Shown here: in pieces, positions 1 through 10,669 of the stretch
Numbering within the stretch: position 1 is the first letter of the stretch
Layout of the letters: each line of letters opens with the position of its first letter
NCBI RefSeq assembly: GCF_000004195.4
Contig: NC_030677.2
Location: 62,874,222 to 62,938,221 of the forward strand
Length of the DNA stretch: 64,000 bases
Source of the DNA: Xenopus tropicalis
Lineage: Eukaryota; Chordata; Amphibia; Anura; Pipidae
Direction of reading: 5' to 3'
Position numbers and translations under genes: made by a program
Notes under the pieces: model-generated
What the model was told of the DNA's origin: nothing
What the model saw: only the letters and a program-made list of their open reading frames with translations
Databases searched by the model: none

Positions 1-219
1 TACGAGTGCTCAATACGAAAAAGTTGCGACAATATACGAGCAAGTCGTAATGGCTACGAAAAAGTCACGACAATTTACGAGCAAGTCGTAATGGCTACGA
101 AAAAGTTGCGACAATTTACGAAAAAGTTGTGACGGCGACGAAAAAGTCGCAAAATGTTCGTTTCCAATCCGATTTTTTCCCATTCGGGATTCAGATTCGT
201 GGATTAGTAAATCAGCCCC
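1..219. mobile_element. GGGGC-ended MITE, right part (family E)
   Basis: The window opens inside a short DNA element made of repeated tacgaaaaagt / gcgacaatttacg words and ending at ...aatcagcccc. The interior words (cgaaaaagtcgc, ttcccattcgggattc) recur in the elements at 16,890, 54,516 and 60,024, so this is the same family. The left end lies outside the window. The bases after the right end are ATA, as in the better preserved copies. No 52-bp units are visible in this part. It holds a short open frame at 129-311 that is repeat sequence and not a gene. Confidence 0.6.
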
Positions 220-418
220 ATATTGTAACCTTTCTTGTTTGTAATACTTATTTCAAAGTAGGAGACATTCACAGTGGTAACTTTAAACAGGCATTGACCT
301 GTGTTTTATAGACAGCAGAGTTTTCCACAAACAGGTCATTTATATAGCATATGCAACAAACAAAGTAAAGTTCACTCTTCTGAAACAATAACGGATAATT
401 TAATTTGTAATTTAAATA

Positions 419-718
419 TACAGGTATAAGATACTTTACCCGGAAACTTGCTGTTCAGAAAGCTCCAAATTATTGGAAGGCCATATTCCATTGACTCAAT
501 TTTAATTAAATTATTCTGATTTTTCCAAATTATTTTGTTTTTCCTCTGTCATATTAAGACAGTACCTTGTACTTGATCCTAACTAAGATACTATTAATCA
601 TTTTTGGTAGCAAAACAATCTTATTCGGTTTATTTCATGTTTCGATTATTTTTAAGTAGACTTAAATTGCAGAAAGATCCCTGGAAAAATCCCAGGTCCC
701 GAGTATACTGGATAACAA
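419..718. mobile_element. TA-type Xenopus MITE (GGATAACAGG family)
   Basis: It starts tacaggtataag and runs through attached words such as cagaaagctccaaatta, cagtaccttgtacttgatc and caggtcccgag, ending near ctggataacaag. The same words recur at 18,978-19,499, 39,270-39,402, 49,785-50,080 and 52,811-53,070. I recognise it as a very common Xenopus short inverted-repeat element with ends of the form tacaggtatgggacc. The TA target site and superfamily (Tc1/mariner-like) are inference; the ends of this copy are decayed. Confidence 0.6.
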
Positions 719-1804
719 GTTGGGCAGTGCCTCAATCACTTTTAGGGAAAATGAATCCAGGAAAATAATACATATTTAATAGTGTTTTGACTTTTCTCTT
801 CAGCTCTATCAGCTCCAACTGTTTACTTCCTGGTTCCTACTTTCTGGACAGAGATTTTATTCACAGCCCCACCCCTTTTCCAACAGTGATGACTCATTAA
901 CCCCAACACGTGTACTAGAATTGACAGTCTCAGTAACACAGTCCCTCTTATTCTTTACACATGCTCTGTCTCAGAGTATTCTGGGAGATATATTTTTCCA
1001 TTTTGAGTCCCCCCAGCAACCATATAATTATACATAATTTAAATAGTAAAAAGCACAGCATATTATATAGAGAATACATGTATATAAATACATACATATG
1101 GAATACATATGCATATATATTGAACACAGTTTTTTTTTCTTATTTAAGCTCTCATTTTTGCTAGATTTAATTTAATAGATAAACTATTATCTTCTTTAAC
1201 AACCTTCTCTTAATATTCTGTAGTTGCATTGATTAAAATTCACGTACTTTTAGATAATCAGAATTGCTTAAGGCTTGAGAAAGGGAGGACATATGACTTG
1301 ATAGCTTGTCTATTTAAACTGAGCAATACAGTTAATAATTCTGTACCATCTTCCAAATATGAATATATAATAATATATACAATTTTATGTGTTACTTTTC
1401 AGAAGACTGTAATAAAACCACACATAAAAACTAAAAAAGTAATAAAAGAAAATGTAAACTGTACTATTCTCTTTTTAATCACATTTTTAAGCATTCTGGC
1501 CTGATTATTATTCAGAATAAAATACATATCTAGGTCACTAGAGCTACCCTTCCTGTAAAGCTTTTGGCTTGTAAATTAAACTTAAATATAATTGCCTGTA
1601 GGTGCAAGAATTTGAACAGTAAAGGTGATATAAAAATGTCACCTAGCGTAAAAACAATGTATTTTGTTTCTATTAAGTAGCATTGTTACTCTTACTAATT
1701 AATTACGTACGTGCTGGTTTGTAAAATGCATTGCTTTCCAGTGAATATCAGGGTCTTTCATAATAGTAAAATCTTAAGAAATATGTTTTTAAACAAAAAC
1801 TATA
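719..1804. other. AT-rich unique sequence
   Basis: AT-rich, with homopolymer and TA runs. Short open frames at 961-1164 and 1229-1504 have no recognisable domain and look like chance. I see no promoter, RNA gene or repeat end here. Confidence 0.5.
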
Positions 1805-1808
1805 TTAA

Positions 1809-2241
1809 AGGAACAGTAACACTAAAAAATTAAAATGTTTTAAAGTAATTCAAATATAATGTACTGTTGCCCTGCACTGGTAAAAGTTGCGTGTTTGCTT
1901 CAGAAAGACTACTATAATTAATAGAAATAGGTGCTGTGTAGCCATGGGGGCAGCCATTTAAATTGAAAAAAGGAGAAAAGGCACAGGTTACATAAGAAGA
2001 TACTAGATAAACTGTGTAGAATACAATGGGAATCTGCTACTTATCTGTTATCTGCTTAGTAACCTGTGCCTTTTCTCCTTTTTTCAATTTAAATGGCTGC
2101 CCCCATGGCTACACAGCAGGGTATTTATATAAACTGCAGTAGTGTTTATGAAGAAAACACACAACTTTTACTAGTGCAGAGCAATAGTATATAATATATT
2201 AATTGTTTTATACACTTTCATTTTTTGGTGTTACTGTTCCT
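1809..2241. mobile_element. T2/Kolobok-type MITE with 59-bp palindrome
   Basis: A 433-bp element flanked by TTAA on both sides (1805-1808 and 2242-2245). The ends are inverted: aggaacagtaacact on the left, and its complement agtgttactgttcct (with one change) on the right. The centre holds a perfect inverted repeat of 59 bases (1933-1991 with 2059-2117) around a 67-base loop, including the words gccatgggggcagcc and ggagaaaaggcacagg. A TTAA duplication with an AGGRR-type start is the hallmark of the Xenopus T2 MITEs of the Kolobok superfamily (established knowledge). The 18,384 element is a second copy in the opposite orientation. Confidence 0.85.
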
Positions 2242-2573
2242 TTAATATTAAAGGGGCAAGTAGAGTAAAAACTTGTTAGGAGAGCAGATCTGAGAAAGAT
2301 TCGGAAGGTTAAATGATGTAGAAGATGGGAATTCTAGGAAATATAAAATTCTAGTTTAGAGGCAATAAATTACCAACTGTAGAGCACTTCTGCTTAAACC
2401 CACCAGAAACAATGGAGATGAAGACCACCACCAGTAGCAGGGTTTATTAAGGTCTTTGCATCACATTTGCCTTTCATTTGCAGTAGCAGCGAGCATACTT
2501 CTAAAACTGACAGGGTATTCCAGTACGGTGCACTGATGTGATCTAACCAAAGATTTCCAAGTTTCACTGTGAT

Positions 2574-3073
2574 TAGGGATGTAGCGAACCCGCGCAAAAA
2601 TGTTCGCGAACCCGTTCGCGGACTTTCGCCAAAACTCGCGAATATTCGCGAACTTTGCGAACCCCATAGACTTCAATGGGAAGGCGAACTTTAAAACCTA
2701 GAAAAGCCATTTCTGGCCAGAAAACTGATTTTAAAGTTGTTTAAAGGGTGCCACGACCTGAACAGTGGCATGCAGGAGGGGGATCAAGGGCAAAAACTTC
2801 TCTGAAAAAAAAACCGCAAAAAAATAACGCCAAAAAAACCGCAAAAAAATAACGCCAAAAAAACCCCGCAAGCTATTCCTATGTATATGCATAGGCGATA
2901 AAACGAAGCGGAAAAACGCGGCGGAAAAACCAAGGCGAAAAAACGCGGCGCCAAAAAAAAACGCGGCGAACCCAAAGTGGCGAACATCGGCAAAAGTCCG
3001 CGAATTTACGCGAACGCGAACACCCGATGTTCACGCGAATTAGTTCGCCGGCGAACAGTTCGCTACATCTCTA
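2574..3073. mobile_element. CpG-rich hAT-type MITE, 500 bp
   Basis: The inverted ends tagggatgtagcgaac and gttcgctacatctcta are flanked by a perfect 8-bp direct repeat, actgtgat, at 2566-2573 and 3074-3081. An 8-bp target duplication is diagnostic of hAT transposons. The interior is much richer in CpG than its surroundings, with many ttcgcgaa / gcgaac palindromic words near both ends and a run of aacgccaaaaaaaccgc units in the middle (about 2810-2960). No transposase is present, so it is non-autonomous. Low-complexity minus-strand frames here (for example 2784-2993) come from the A-rich/CG repeats. Confidence 0.85.
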
Positions 3074-3081
3074 ACTGTGAT

Positions 3082-3905
3082 TGACAACATAATAACACAT
3101 TCCTCAAAGAACCACTGACTTGTCTGCAGGTTTCCATAGTCATGATCTTGCAGAGGTTTTATTGCAAGGAGTGGTTGGTGGTGTTACCTCTTGGTTATTT
3201 GTACCTGTGTTTTATTAGGACATTATACATTTTTATTTGCTACAAATAATCAGAATGGATTATTATACTGTAAATATTGGAGCAAGTACTTGTATTGCTA
3301 AAGGCACTTTTGAGTTCAGAAATTGCTAATATGTAATATGTTGAGGAAATAAACACCAACACACTATTGCTTATAAAACACGTACTACTTTACTTAACAA
3401 AATGGCTACCGACAAACAATCCTAAACAATACAATGCTTATATAAATGTACTTTAGTGAATAAAACTGCTAGAATACGTAGCTTTGTTTAGGATATAAAT
3501 CTTTACAGAGGTTCCTAACAAGTTGAAGTCTTTACAGAAAGTATATCTTTTAGATAGAATCTCTCGGGCCTTGGATCAAAATGACCACCTTCAATGCAAG
3601 ATCAATTGTCCAGGCACTTTTGAAGTCTTAGGGGAGATTTCTCTTTTCAGTTCTAGATGGGATTGGGATGGGATTCAAACCTTTGAATCCTTTTTTTTAT
3701 TCGGAACAAACCCTCCTTTAAATTAATCTCCTCCACTCAGATAGTGATATCATAAAAAAGATTCTGGGGGGGGGGACAGTATTAAATGTTATTGTGTTGG
3801 ATGTAAAGCAGTGCAACCAATGGTCTTTTTGGTTTTTTTTTTAACTGTTTCTTTAAATTAAAGCCTGTAGGCTGCTGTGTTTCTAGTGGTAAAGTGCAAT
3901 TATAT
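3082..3905. other. Unassigned sequence
   Basis: AT-rich single-copy sequence as far as I can see. It contains a short open frame at 3523-3726 with no family resemblance, and a G run at 3765-3776. Confidence 0.45.
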
Positions 3906-3910
3906 CTGGA

Positions 3911-4208
3911 CATAAACATGACAAACCTGTCCTGTTTTGTTGCACCAGAAAATGTGCAAAACTGTGGAAAACTTGTGAAATGCGGCTTCCGCACAACTTA
4001 TTTTGACACACGCAACTTTTTTTTTTCAAATCAACAGCGTCTTTTTCTAAACAAATGCAATGTATTTGATGTGACCACTACTTTTTTTTGACACACCCGC
4101 GACTTTTTCCTCACTTGCCAAATTTTTTTTGCATCAAATTTTTGTGTTCATTTCATGAAAAAAGTTGCCACTGTCCATGCCTGGCAAAAAAGTTTGCTTA
4201 TGACTTAA
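3911..4208. mobile_element. Decayed hAT MITE of the TAGTGATGAGC family
   Basis: The interior matches the family at 47,486: caaacctgtcctg near the left end, runs of gcgacttttt and gtgttcatttcatg, then catgcctggcaaaaaa and ttgcttatgactt at the right end. The ends have mutated away from tagtgatgagc and I could not find a target duplication, so the boundaries are approximate. Confidence 0.55.
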
Positions 4209-4209
4209 A

Positions 4210-5175
4210 ATGACAAGCCTAGATTTAAGTTTTCATAAAACACCAGAAAACATGAAATCATTTTATTGCCCTGCAATACTAGATTGCCCTTGTCCAAAAT
4301 TGCACTCATCTAGCACTTGCCCAGGACAAAGTGCATTGTTGTTGGTTGGAAAATCTGGGTAAGTTACTGCGTGAAGTGCTTGAGGGCTCTGTACTTATCA
4401 CCTGCAGATGCTACCACAGTTACTCCCGATTGAGCCTGCAGAAAGGCATACTGTTAAGGGGAGTTCAAGGGGACATCCTAATCCCACTCATGTACCTCCC
4501 ATCACCAGGTAGGTACACTGCAATATGTAGCCAATCAGGCCCAACACAATCTTTACAATGCTGCTTATCCCTCTCCAATATTTGTAATATTGCACTATTC
4601 TTGTATTGCACTGTTTATTTAGCCATTCCATCACTGCACTGATCTTGTGTTGCACAGTTCTGTATTGCACTATTTTCCACTGAGTATGCCATTGCACATT
4701 ATACTGTATAGTATATTATATATCCATTATACTGTATTTTTTTATTTTATTTAATATTTTTTATATAGTTACATAGTTACATAGTATGTTGTTGGGATGA
4801 CAATAAAACTCTAATAGACTTCACTTAATTTTGGCCTGACAACAGCCTTAATAAAGTATCAGTGGCACGATGTGGGAAAATATGTTGCTTTTGTACTTTG
4901 CATTGTACGCCTAATTTGTCCTTTAATTTGGTCTATGGCACTGTACTGGTACTGAAACACTAGCAATAGGTAACTAGGTGTCATTTTGATGCTAAGGCAA
5001 TACATTTTAGCAGTTAGATTAGTATCCTATTCATTGAGAACTTTTTTTTCTTTACATTTTTTAATACATCTTATTAAATCTGCACTAAAATTGTTAATAA
5101 GGCTCAAAACAGGCACATGATCAGGTTTAAAAAGTTTCTATGGTCAAAAGGGCATTTACTACAGAATAGTTTTTC
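4210..5175. other. Unassigned; possible retroelement 3' end near 4,560-4,815
   Basis: 4,560-4,815 repeats the word ttgcac(t) several times and ends gttgggatgacaataaaactctaatag. This resembles the 3' untranslated end of vertebrate non-LTR retroelements, which often end in a short tandem tail. There is no coding domain. The rest is AT-rich with nothing recognisable. Confidence 0.3.
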
Positions 5176-5907
5176 TTTATTAGCAGTGTAGAGATGAGAC
5201 TTTTTGCTTTTTGTTAGAGTCCTTGAATTCTTTGAGCACTTTAATAAGATTGTCATCATTGCCATCAATTCCTTTGCTGTGTATTGTTATAGGCCGAGAA
5301 GTATCAGCTTTTGATATACTGTCAGCCCAATGCAGTCTCTCTCCTTGTGTTCACACTTAATCATATCTGTTGTTTGGTTCTTTCACTTTATTTACCTACT
5401 AATCACTTTGCTTCTCTTCATTTTCCAATTTTTCCATCCAACGCTGCATACTATAAAATAAATGTAAGCACAATAATATAGATCATGCAAGAAGTATATA
5501 CGATCTTAAAAACAACATACAAATACGTTATACTACCATTCTTGTTTGATTTTGGATGACTTAAAGGATCAATAACATCAACAATTCATTTTAATTGACA
5601 TAACAAATCAATGACGTACGTGTACAATAACAAAGTCTCACCTGTAGCAGTTCTCTTTTTTTCTTTATTATATCAAACTATTATTGTAATTTGGTTGCAC
5701 CAAGTTATCAGACTCCAACATGTTTTCTCCAGTATGTTCAGGTACAGATTCACCTTCTTACTTTCTGAAACTCCACCTGCAAAAATACTATAATATTTAA
5801 TCAGAATAGGATTTCTCCTGTCCTGAGCACAGTTTGTGTAAATGGGTAATGTAACAAGTCATTGATGGAAATATTATGCACAAAACCTGTCAAAACCTGT
5901 CACTTTT

Positions 5908-6733
5908 TCTTACACAATATTGCCAAAATCCATCCCTTTCTTTCTACTGCAAGAGCTAGGCTGCTCATGCATGCTCTCATCCTATCCCGACTTGACTACT
6001 GTAACCTGCTACTAACCGGCCTCCCTTACTCCCATCTTTTCCCCTACAGTCTATATTAAATTCTGCTACCAGAATTCTCCTCCTCTCATCCAGGAGAGTT
6101 CAGGCCCTTCCCCTGCTTATCGTGGCTTCCTATTAAACAAAGAATATCTTACAAACTCCTTCTCTTAACCTTCAAAGCCCTCCATTCCTCTGCTCCTCAC
6201 TACATCTCCTCTTTTGTGTCTCCGTACGTTCCTGGCCGACTCCTTTGTTCCTCGTAGAGCAACCACTTGTTTGCGCCCCCCCCACTACTACTGCTGTTTC
6301 CCGCCTTAAACCTTTCTGCCTTGCTGCCCCTTACATTTGGAATGCCCTCCCTGATTTCTTTCGGAGAGAATCCTCCCCCAGTCTTTTTAACACTAAACTT
6401 AAAGACTACCTTTTGGAGCACTCACCCAGCACCTGATCTGGGAACTAGCACTTATATTGTAATGTCACCCACTGTGACCTACAGCACTTATATTTGCATA
6501 TTTGTGCCTGTAAGTTACCCTCCCATATAGATTGTAAGCTCTACGGGGCAGGGACCTCCATCCTCTTGTGTCTTTGACTCAACTTATTGCAACTGTACTT
6601 ATCTGTATTTATTGTTATACTTTGTATTTATCTATTATTATCTTAATAATCCCCTGTTTGTATGAATGTATTCTACTGTACAGCGATGCGTACATAAGTA
6701 GCGCTTTATAAATAAAGATATACATACATACAT
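5908..6733 (+). pseudogene. L2/CR1-like non-LTR retrotransposon, 5'-truncated 3' end
   Basis: Conceptual translation gives the C-terminal part of a LINE reverse-transcriptase ORF. It has the typical landmarks HNIAKI-PFLS, ALILSRLDYCNLLLTGLP, then RRVQALP, and near the C-terminus PFCLAAPYIWNALPDF followed by SLFNTKLKDYLLEHS. The frame is broken by frameshifts and stops (the first segment closes near 6,059; the last open piece is 6,245-6,436), so it is dead. The 3' UTR has the word attgtaagctctacggggca and ends cagcgatgcgtacataagtagcgctttataaataaagatatac with an ATAC tail. Second copy at 10,670-11,500, tails only at 26,285 and 50,174. The clade assignment (L2/CR1) rests on motif memory. Confidence 0.8.
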
Positions 6734-6872
6734 GTAAAAAATGTAAAAAATTATTCCTGTATGTAAGCAATATTACTTTTGCTCAAATTGTATTTAATTT
6801 AGCAAACCATACAAAAAAAAATGATTAACTCTTCCCCCTATCTCTAAAACTTTTTCCCCCACACACAATCAC

Positions 6873-7100
6873 TAGGGGTAAGTGAATCTGTCCTGTTTCG
6901 CCAAAAAATTTGTGAATCTTTGAAAAGATTTGCAAAATGGTGAAAAATCCGCTAAACAAAAATGTTGCGCATCAAAAAAAAATTGTTGCGCGCCATTTTT
7001 TTTCAAATTTTGTTGCTCGTTTCGGGAAATAATCCACCAATGGTGAAACGTGAAAATTTGCTGTGAATCCATGCCTGCCAAATTATTTTGCCCATCACTA
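6873..7100. mobile_element. hAT MITE, TAGTGATGAGC family, with 8-bp TSD
   Basis: It starts taggggtaagtgaatctg and ends ttttgcccatcacta. A perfect 8-bp direct repeat, acaatcac, flanks it at 6865-6872 and 7101-7108. The interior carries the family words tcctgtttcgcc, tccaccaatggtgaaacg and catgcctgcc. 228 bp, no coding capacity. Confidence 0.85.
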
Positions 7101-7108
7101 ACAATCAC

Positions 7109-7616
7109 AATCACCTCTTGTACTTGTTCATTTCAGTATTAAAAAAATATCTCTTTGTTGATAAGGCCTGTGCCTGTGGTAATTCTACATCAAATAAAAG
7201 CATTGTACAAAGTACAAAAAAGGTGCATTGAGCCACTTTTTGGGACTTTGTACACTTCCTTCCTTAAAATATCACCCATATTATGTTACTGTCATAAATA
7301 GTTGCATCCTAGCAGGAGCCAGAAAAGTGTCATGAGTGGGAAACCTGGGATTCTTCAAGTTTCTTTAAATTTTAAGGGGTTGCAAACCTAACAATAAAAT
7401 AGTGCGTAATAAAAGAAGATGTAATTCTATGAAACTTTCCAACATGCATTAATTACATATAAATTACATATTGACTGAATAATGTTTCAGTGCAAACTGA
7501 ACACCTTTAGTGTCGAGAGTTCTCCCATATTTTGCCATCCCCTGGTATTTTCTGGTACCAACTGGGATACCCATAAGGAACACAAAATGAAAAAACAAGT
7601 TACTAACTCACATTTA
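7109..7616. other. Unassigned sequence
   Basis: No repeat end or open frame of note. An imperfect ttaaggggttgcaaacc at about 7,372 may be a remnant of a TTAA-type MITE end. Confidence 0.4.
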
Positions 7617-7617
7617 G

Positions 7618-8484
7618 GGGGACATTTACTAATCCACGAACGCTGCGAGCGCTCGTTCGATCGATCCGAGCGTGTATTCTGCGACTTTTTCGTACCTTGA
7701 GCGACTTTTTCGTATTTTGCACGACTTTTTCGGACTTTGCTACAAATTTTTTGCGACAAAATCGTATTGTTGCGCCTTTCCTTGGGCCAGGTTGGAGCTG
7801 CAGAGTGCCATTGAGCCCTATGGGAGACTTTCCTTGGGCCGGGTTGGAGCTGCAGAGTGCCATTGAGCCCTATGGGAGACTTTCCTTGGGCCAGGTTGGA
7901 GCTGCAGAGTGCCATTGAGCCCTATGGAAGACTTTCCTTGGGCCGGGTTGGAGCTGCAGAGTGCCATTGAGCCCTATGGGAGACTTTCCTTGGGCCGGGT
8001 TGGAGCTGCAGAGTGCCATTGAGCCCTATGGGAGACTTTCCTTGGGCCAGGTTGGAGCTGCAGAGTGCCATTGAGCCCTATGGGAGACTTTCCTTGGGCC
8101 AGGTTGGAGCTGCAGAGTGCCATTGAGCCCTATGGGAGACTTTCCTTGGGCCAGGTTGGAGCCGCAGAGTGCCATTGAGTCCTATGGGAGACTTTCCTTG
8201 GGCCAGGTTGGAGCCGCAGAGTGCCATTGAGCCCTATGGGAGACTTTCCTTGGGCCAGGTTGGAGCTGCAGAGTGCCATTGGTTCCTATGGGAGGCTTCC
8301 AAAATTATGCACAGAAGGATCAAAGTCGGAAAGATTTTTGGATCGCCAATACGATATTATCGTGGCTAATACAATTTTTTTGTAGGCATTTTCATGACAT
8401 TTGCGATCTTCAGAAATTATCGAATCCAATGCGAATTTGTACCATACTGTATATTCAAACTCGTGTTTTCATGAATGTGCCCCC
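7618..8484. mobile_element. Family E MITE carrying ten 52-bp tandem units
   Basis: The outer ends are GGGG-acatttactaatc and, at the right, atgaatgtgcccc. TAG is found on both sides (7615-7617, 8485-8487), which fits a 3-bp target duplication. Between left-arm words (cgaacgctgcgagcgctcg, gcgactttttcgta) and right-arm words (cctatgggaggcttccaaaa, gatcgccaatacgatatta) sits a ten-copy 52-bp minisatellite. The related elements at 38,540, 54,516, 56,587 and 60,024 have 6, 2, 1 and 7 copies in the same position. Confidence 0.75.
7777..8292 (+). repeat. 52-bp minisatellite, 10 copies
   Basis: The unit contains cctatgggagactttccttg, then ggccaggttggagctgcag and agtgccattgagc. The word cagagtgcc recurs at 7801, 7853, 7905, 7957, 8009, 8061, 8113, 8165, 8217 and 8269, exactly 52 bases apart each time. 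Units differ by a few transitions (ccaggt/ccgggt, gctgcag/gccgcag). Because 52 is not a multiple of three, translated frames rotate through all three phases, which explains several overlapping short open frames. They should not be annotated as genes. Confidence 0.95.
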
Positions 8485-8487
8485 TAG

Positions 8488-9941
8488 TATGATAAATTTA
8501 CTTTAACTTTGAAGAGTATTTTTGATGCTGTTACACTTAGGTCACAGCCTACAGTAAGTTCATTTAGCCCAAAGTCATTGTACACAAAAACACTAATAAC
8601 AAATGATATATAATTTGATTCATGTTCTGACAAATAATGATAAGTTAACATTTTCGGTTCAAATCTGTTTTACAGCACTAAACACATACTGAATCCCATA
8701 AAAAGCCTTTGAGTTTCTTTTTTTTGATAATCAGTATAAAAGTGTTTATAATCTCAATTTCTCTTTATAAAATCTGTCTTTAGTTTAATTCACCTCTATA
8801 ATGGAATTCTTTACAAGTTAAATGCTGTATTCACCTGCAGTTATATGTCACATTAAACACTACGTATTTTAATACCTGTAACTATTTTCTATGATGATAA
8901 GTTTGAGCAAATATAGTTAAAAAACCATGTAAAGAGAAAACATTTAAAGCATTTTTTAGAGCAAAGCGAGTTTGAAGTCACCCGGGATCAGCATTTCTTA
9001 GATAACAAAATACCAGCCAAGCTTGAGATTTACATCTCTACTTCATATTTCCCACTTGACGTTTTTTTTCTTATCAAGGTATTATAACTTTCAAACACTT
9101 TAAAAGAGATTGGAACTTCTCCCTGCACTAAAACTGAAAACTCAATCTTTCATGCTCAATCTTGTCTAGCTACATTTTGTGTCTTTATAAGAGCATAACT
9201 GTTGTGAAATATGGGCAAAATAAATGGTGTGGCTATGCACTATGCTGCATACAGACTGCATAGTTCAAGTCTAAAATCAGCAGACCCATTACAAACACTA
9301 TGACCCTTTATCTGGAAGGTGCATGTAGTAAAGCTATAGCTATAATATTTATTTAATATTATTTATATTATTTATAATATTTATTTATACATTTTTTAAC
9401 AAAGTAGGCCATTCTTTCCATAATTTGGCCATGGCCATAGTAGGGTACCACCAGAAACCTGGAATATGATTTATGATTAAATTATAATTACTTTCCAACA
9501 ATTGTGTCATAATGGATAGCTAGTTATTTTTATATATTTTAGAGATCACAAAAAAGTCAATTTCAGTCACCTTCTACTTTGAGCAAGCATGTAATTCTTT
9601 GGTCTGGGGCCAAACAGCAGATCACTATGCCACAAAGGAATACATAAGAATATGGACAAATATGTCCGCTCTGCTGGGACATTCACTAGGAATTAGTAAA
9701 ACAAGAAATACCCTGCCCCATTGTAGAAATGAAGCTTGCTTTAAACAGTGAGGGTTTGGCTATTAGTTTGGCACTACCATGGCAATTTTTTATTTTTCCC
9801 CACTTTTATTATAAATTGCATTATTGTTTTTAGAAAGAAATAAAGGTGAGGAGCAGTCAAGGACTTTAAAAAGGCCACATACGTGTGGTTAAAAATAAAG
9901 AAATGTTTATTTAATCTTTATTTCATGCCCAAAGGGCATAT
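8488..9941. other. AT-rich unique sequence
   Basis: No open frame of note, no repeat ends. A short (ATTT/TATT)-rich stretch lies at 9,335-9,395. Nothing else recognised. Confidence 0.5.
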
Positions 9942-9944
9942 TAA

Positions 9945-10220
9945 GGGCTGTGACAGATCTCCCTTGTCGCGGGCGACTAATCTCCCCGAAATGCCATCCC
10001 ACGACTAGAATGTAAATCGTCGGTGGGATGGCATACGCGTTGCCGAAATCGCCAAAGTTTCCTCTCGGTTTCGGTGGTTTCGGCAAATCGCCACGCCCGC
10101 ATATGCCATCCCACCGGCGATTTACATTCTAGCTGGTGGGATGGCATTTTGGGGTGATTAGTCACCCGCGACAAGAGAGATTTGTGGCACGGCGACTTAT
10201 CTCCCCATGTGTCACAGCCC
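9945..10220. mobile_element. PIF/Harbinger-type MITE with TAA duplication
   Basis: A 276-bp element with inverted ends gggctgtgacaga / ...tgtcacagccc, flanked by TAA on both sides (9942-9944, 10221-10223). A 3-bp TWA target duplication fits the PIF/Harbinger superfamily. Internally the word tgccatcccac and its complement gtgggatggca each occur twice, giving a nested set of hairpins around atttacattctag. The superfamily is inferred from the target site; no transposase is present. Confidence 0.75.
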
Positions 10221-10319
10221 TAATGCCCATGCACATTATTTAGACACATCCAGCTACAACTAGCAGTAGGCCATAAGACAATTCTATGCTGCATTAGAAA
10301 ACAACAATCATCATATTAT

Positions 10320-10470
10320 ATGATATATATATATATTATCACAAACAATATTCTTCTTCTGCTTCTTCTTAATAATAATAATCATCCTCTTCATCATCAT
10401 AATCAGTAGTAGCAGCATTAATGATAAACAATCAATAGTAGTATTAATCGTAATAATCAAAATAATAATA
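10320..10470. repeat. Microsatellite cluster (AT, TTC, AAT)
   Basis: Adjacent tracts of (AT)n at about 10,322-10,338, ttcttcttctgcttcttctt at 10,351-10,370, and aataataataatc and related trinucleotide runs up to about 10,470. Confidence 0.85.
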
Positions 10471-10669
10471 ATAATCCCATGTATTTAATTACATGGGGGT
10501 CCTTCATGCTGAGGAGATATTTGTGTTTTTTAGTGCTTTGCATTTCTTATATTTAATATTAAAATTACTATTTTTGACAAATGGGAAGAGCGGTTTAAGG
10601 GCTTGATAGATATTGCAAAAGATTATCTGCAAAGCTAGCTGTCTCATTCTATTTCCCCCTATGATCACA

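Noticed and set aside
5180..5776. Minus-strand exon-like pair: 5,776-5,642 with CAG|GTGAGA donor, 5,450-5,180 with a stop overlapping AATAAA, phases matching
   Set aside because: The joined frame has seven in-frame stops in about 135 codons, close to the random rate; only the last 52 codons are open. Could be an old pseudogene but not supportable.
7603..7918. Several overlapping 60-140 codon frames on both strands across the 52-bp array
   Set aside because: All are the minisatellite read in rotating frames (52 is not divisible by 3); the peptides repeat the same words.
7777..8292. CRISPR-like array
   Set aside because: Units are directly adjacent with no unique spacers, and the context is vertebrate DNA; it is a minisatellite.
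7777..8292. gagactttcc in each 52-bp unit resembling an NF-kB site
   Set aside because: It is one mismatch from the gggactttcc form and is part of a repeat; no evidence for regulation.
9977..10174. 65-codon frame in the 9,945 element
   Set aside because: It is produced by the inverted repeats of a Harbinger-type MITE.
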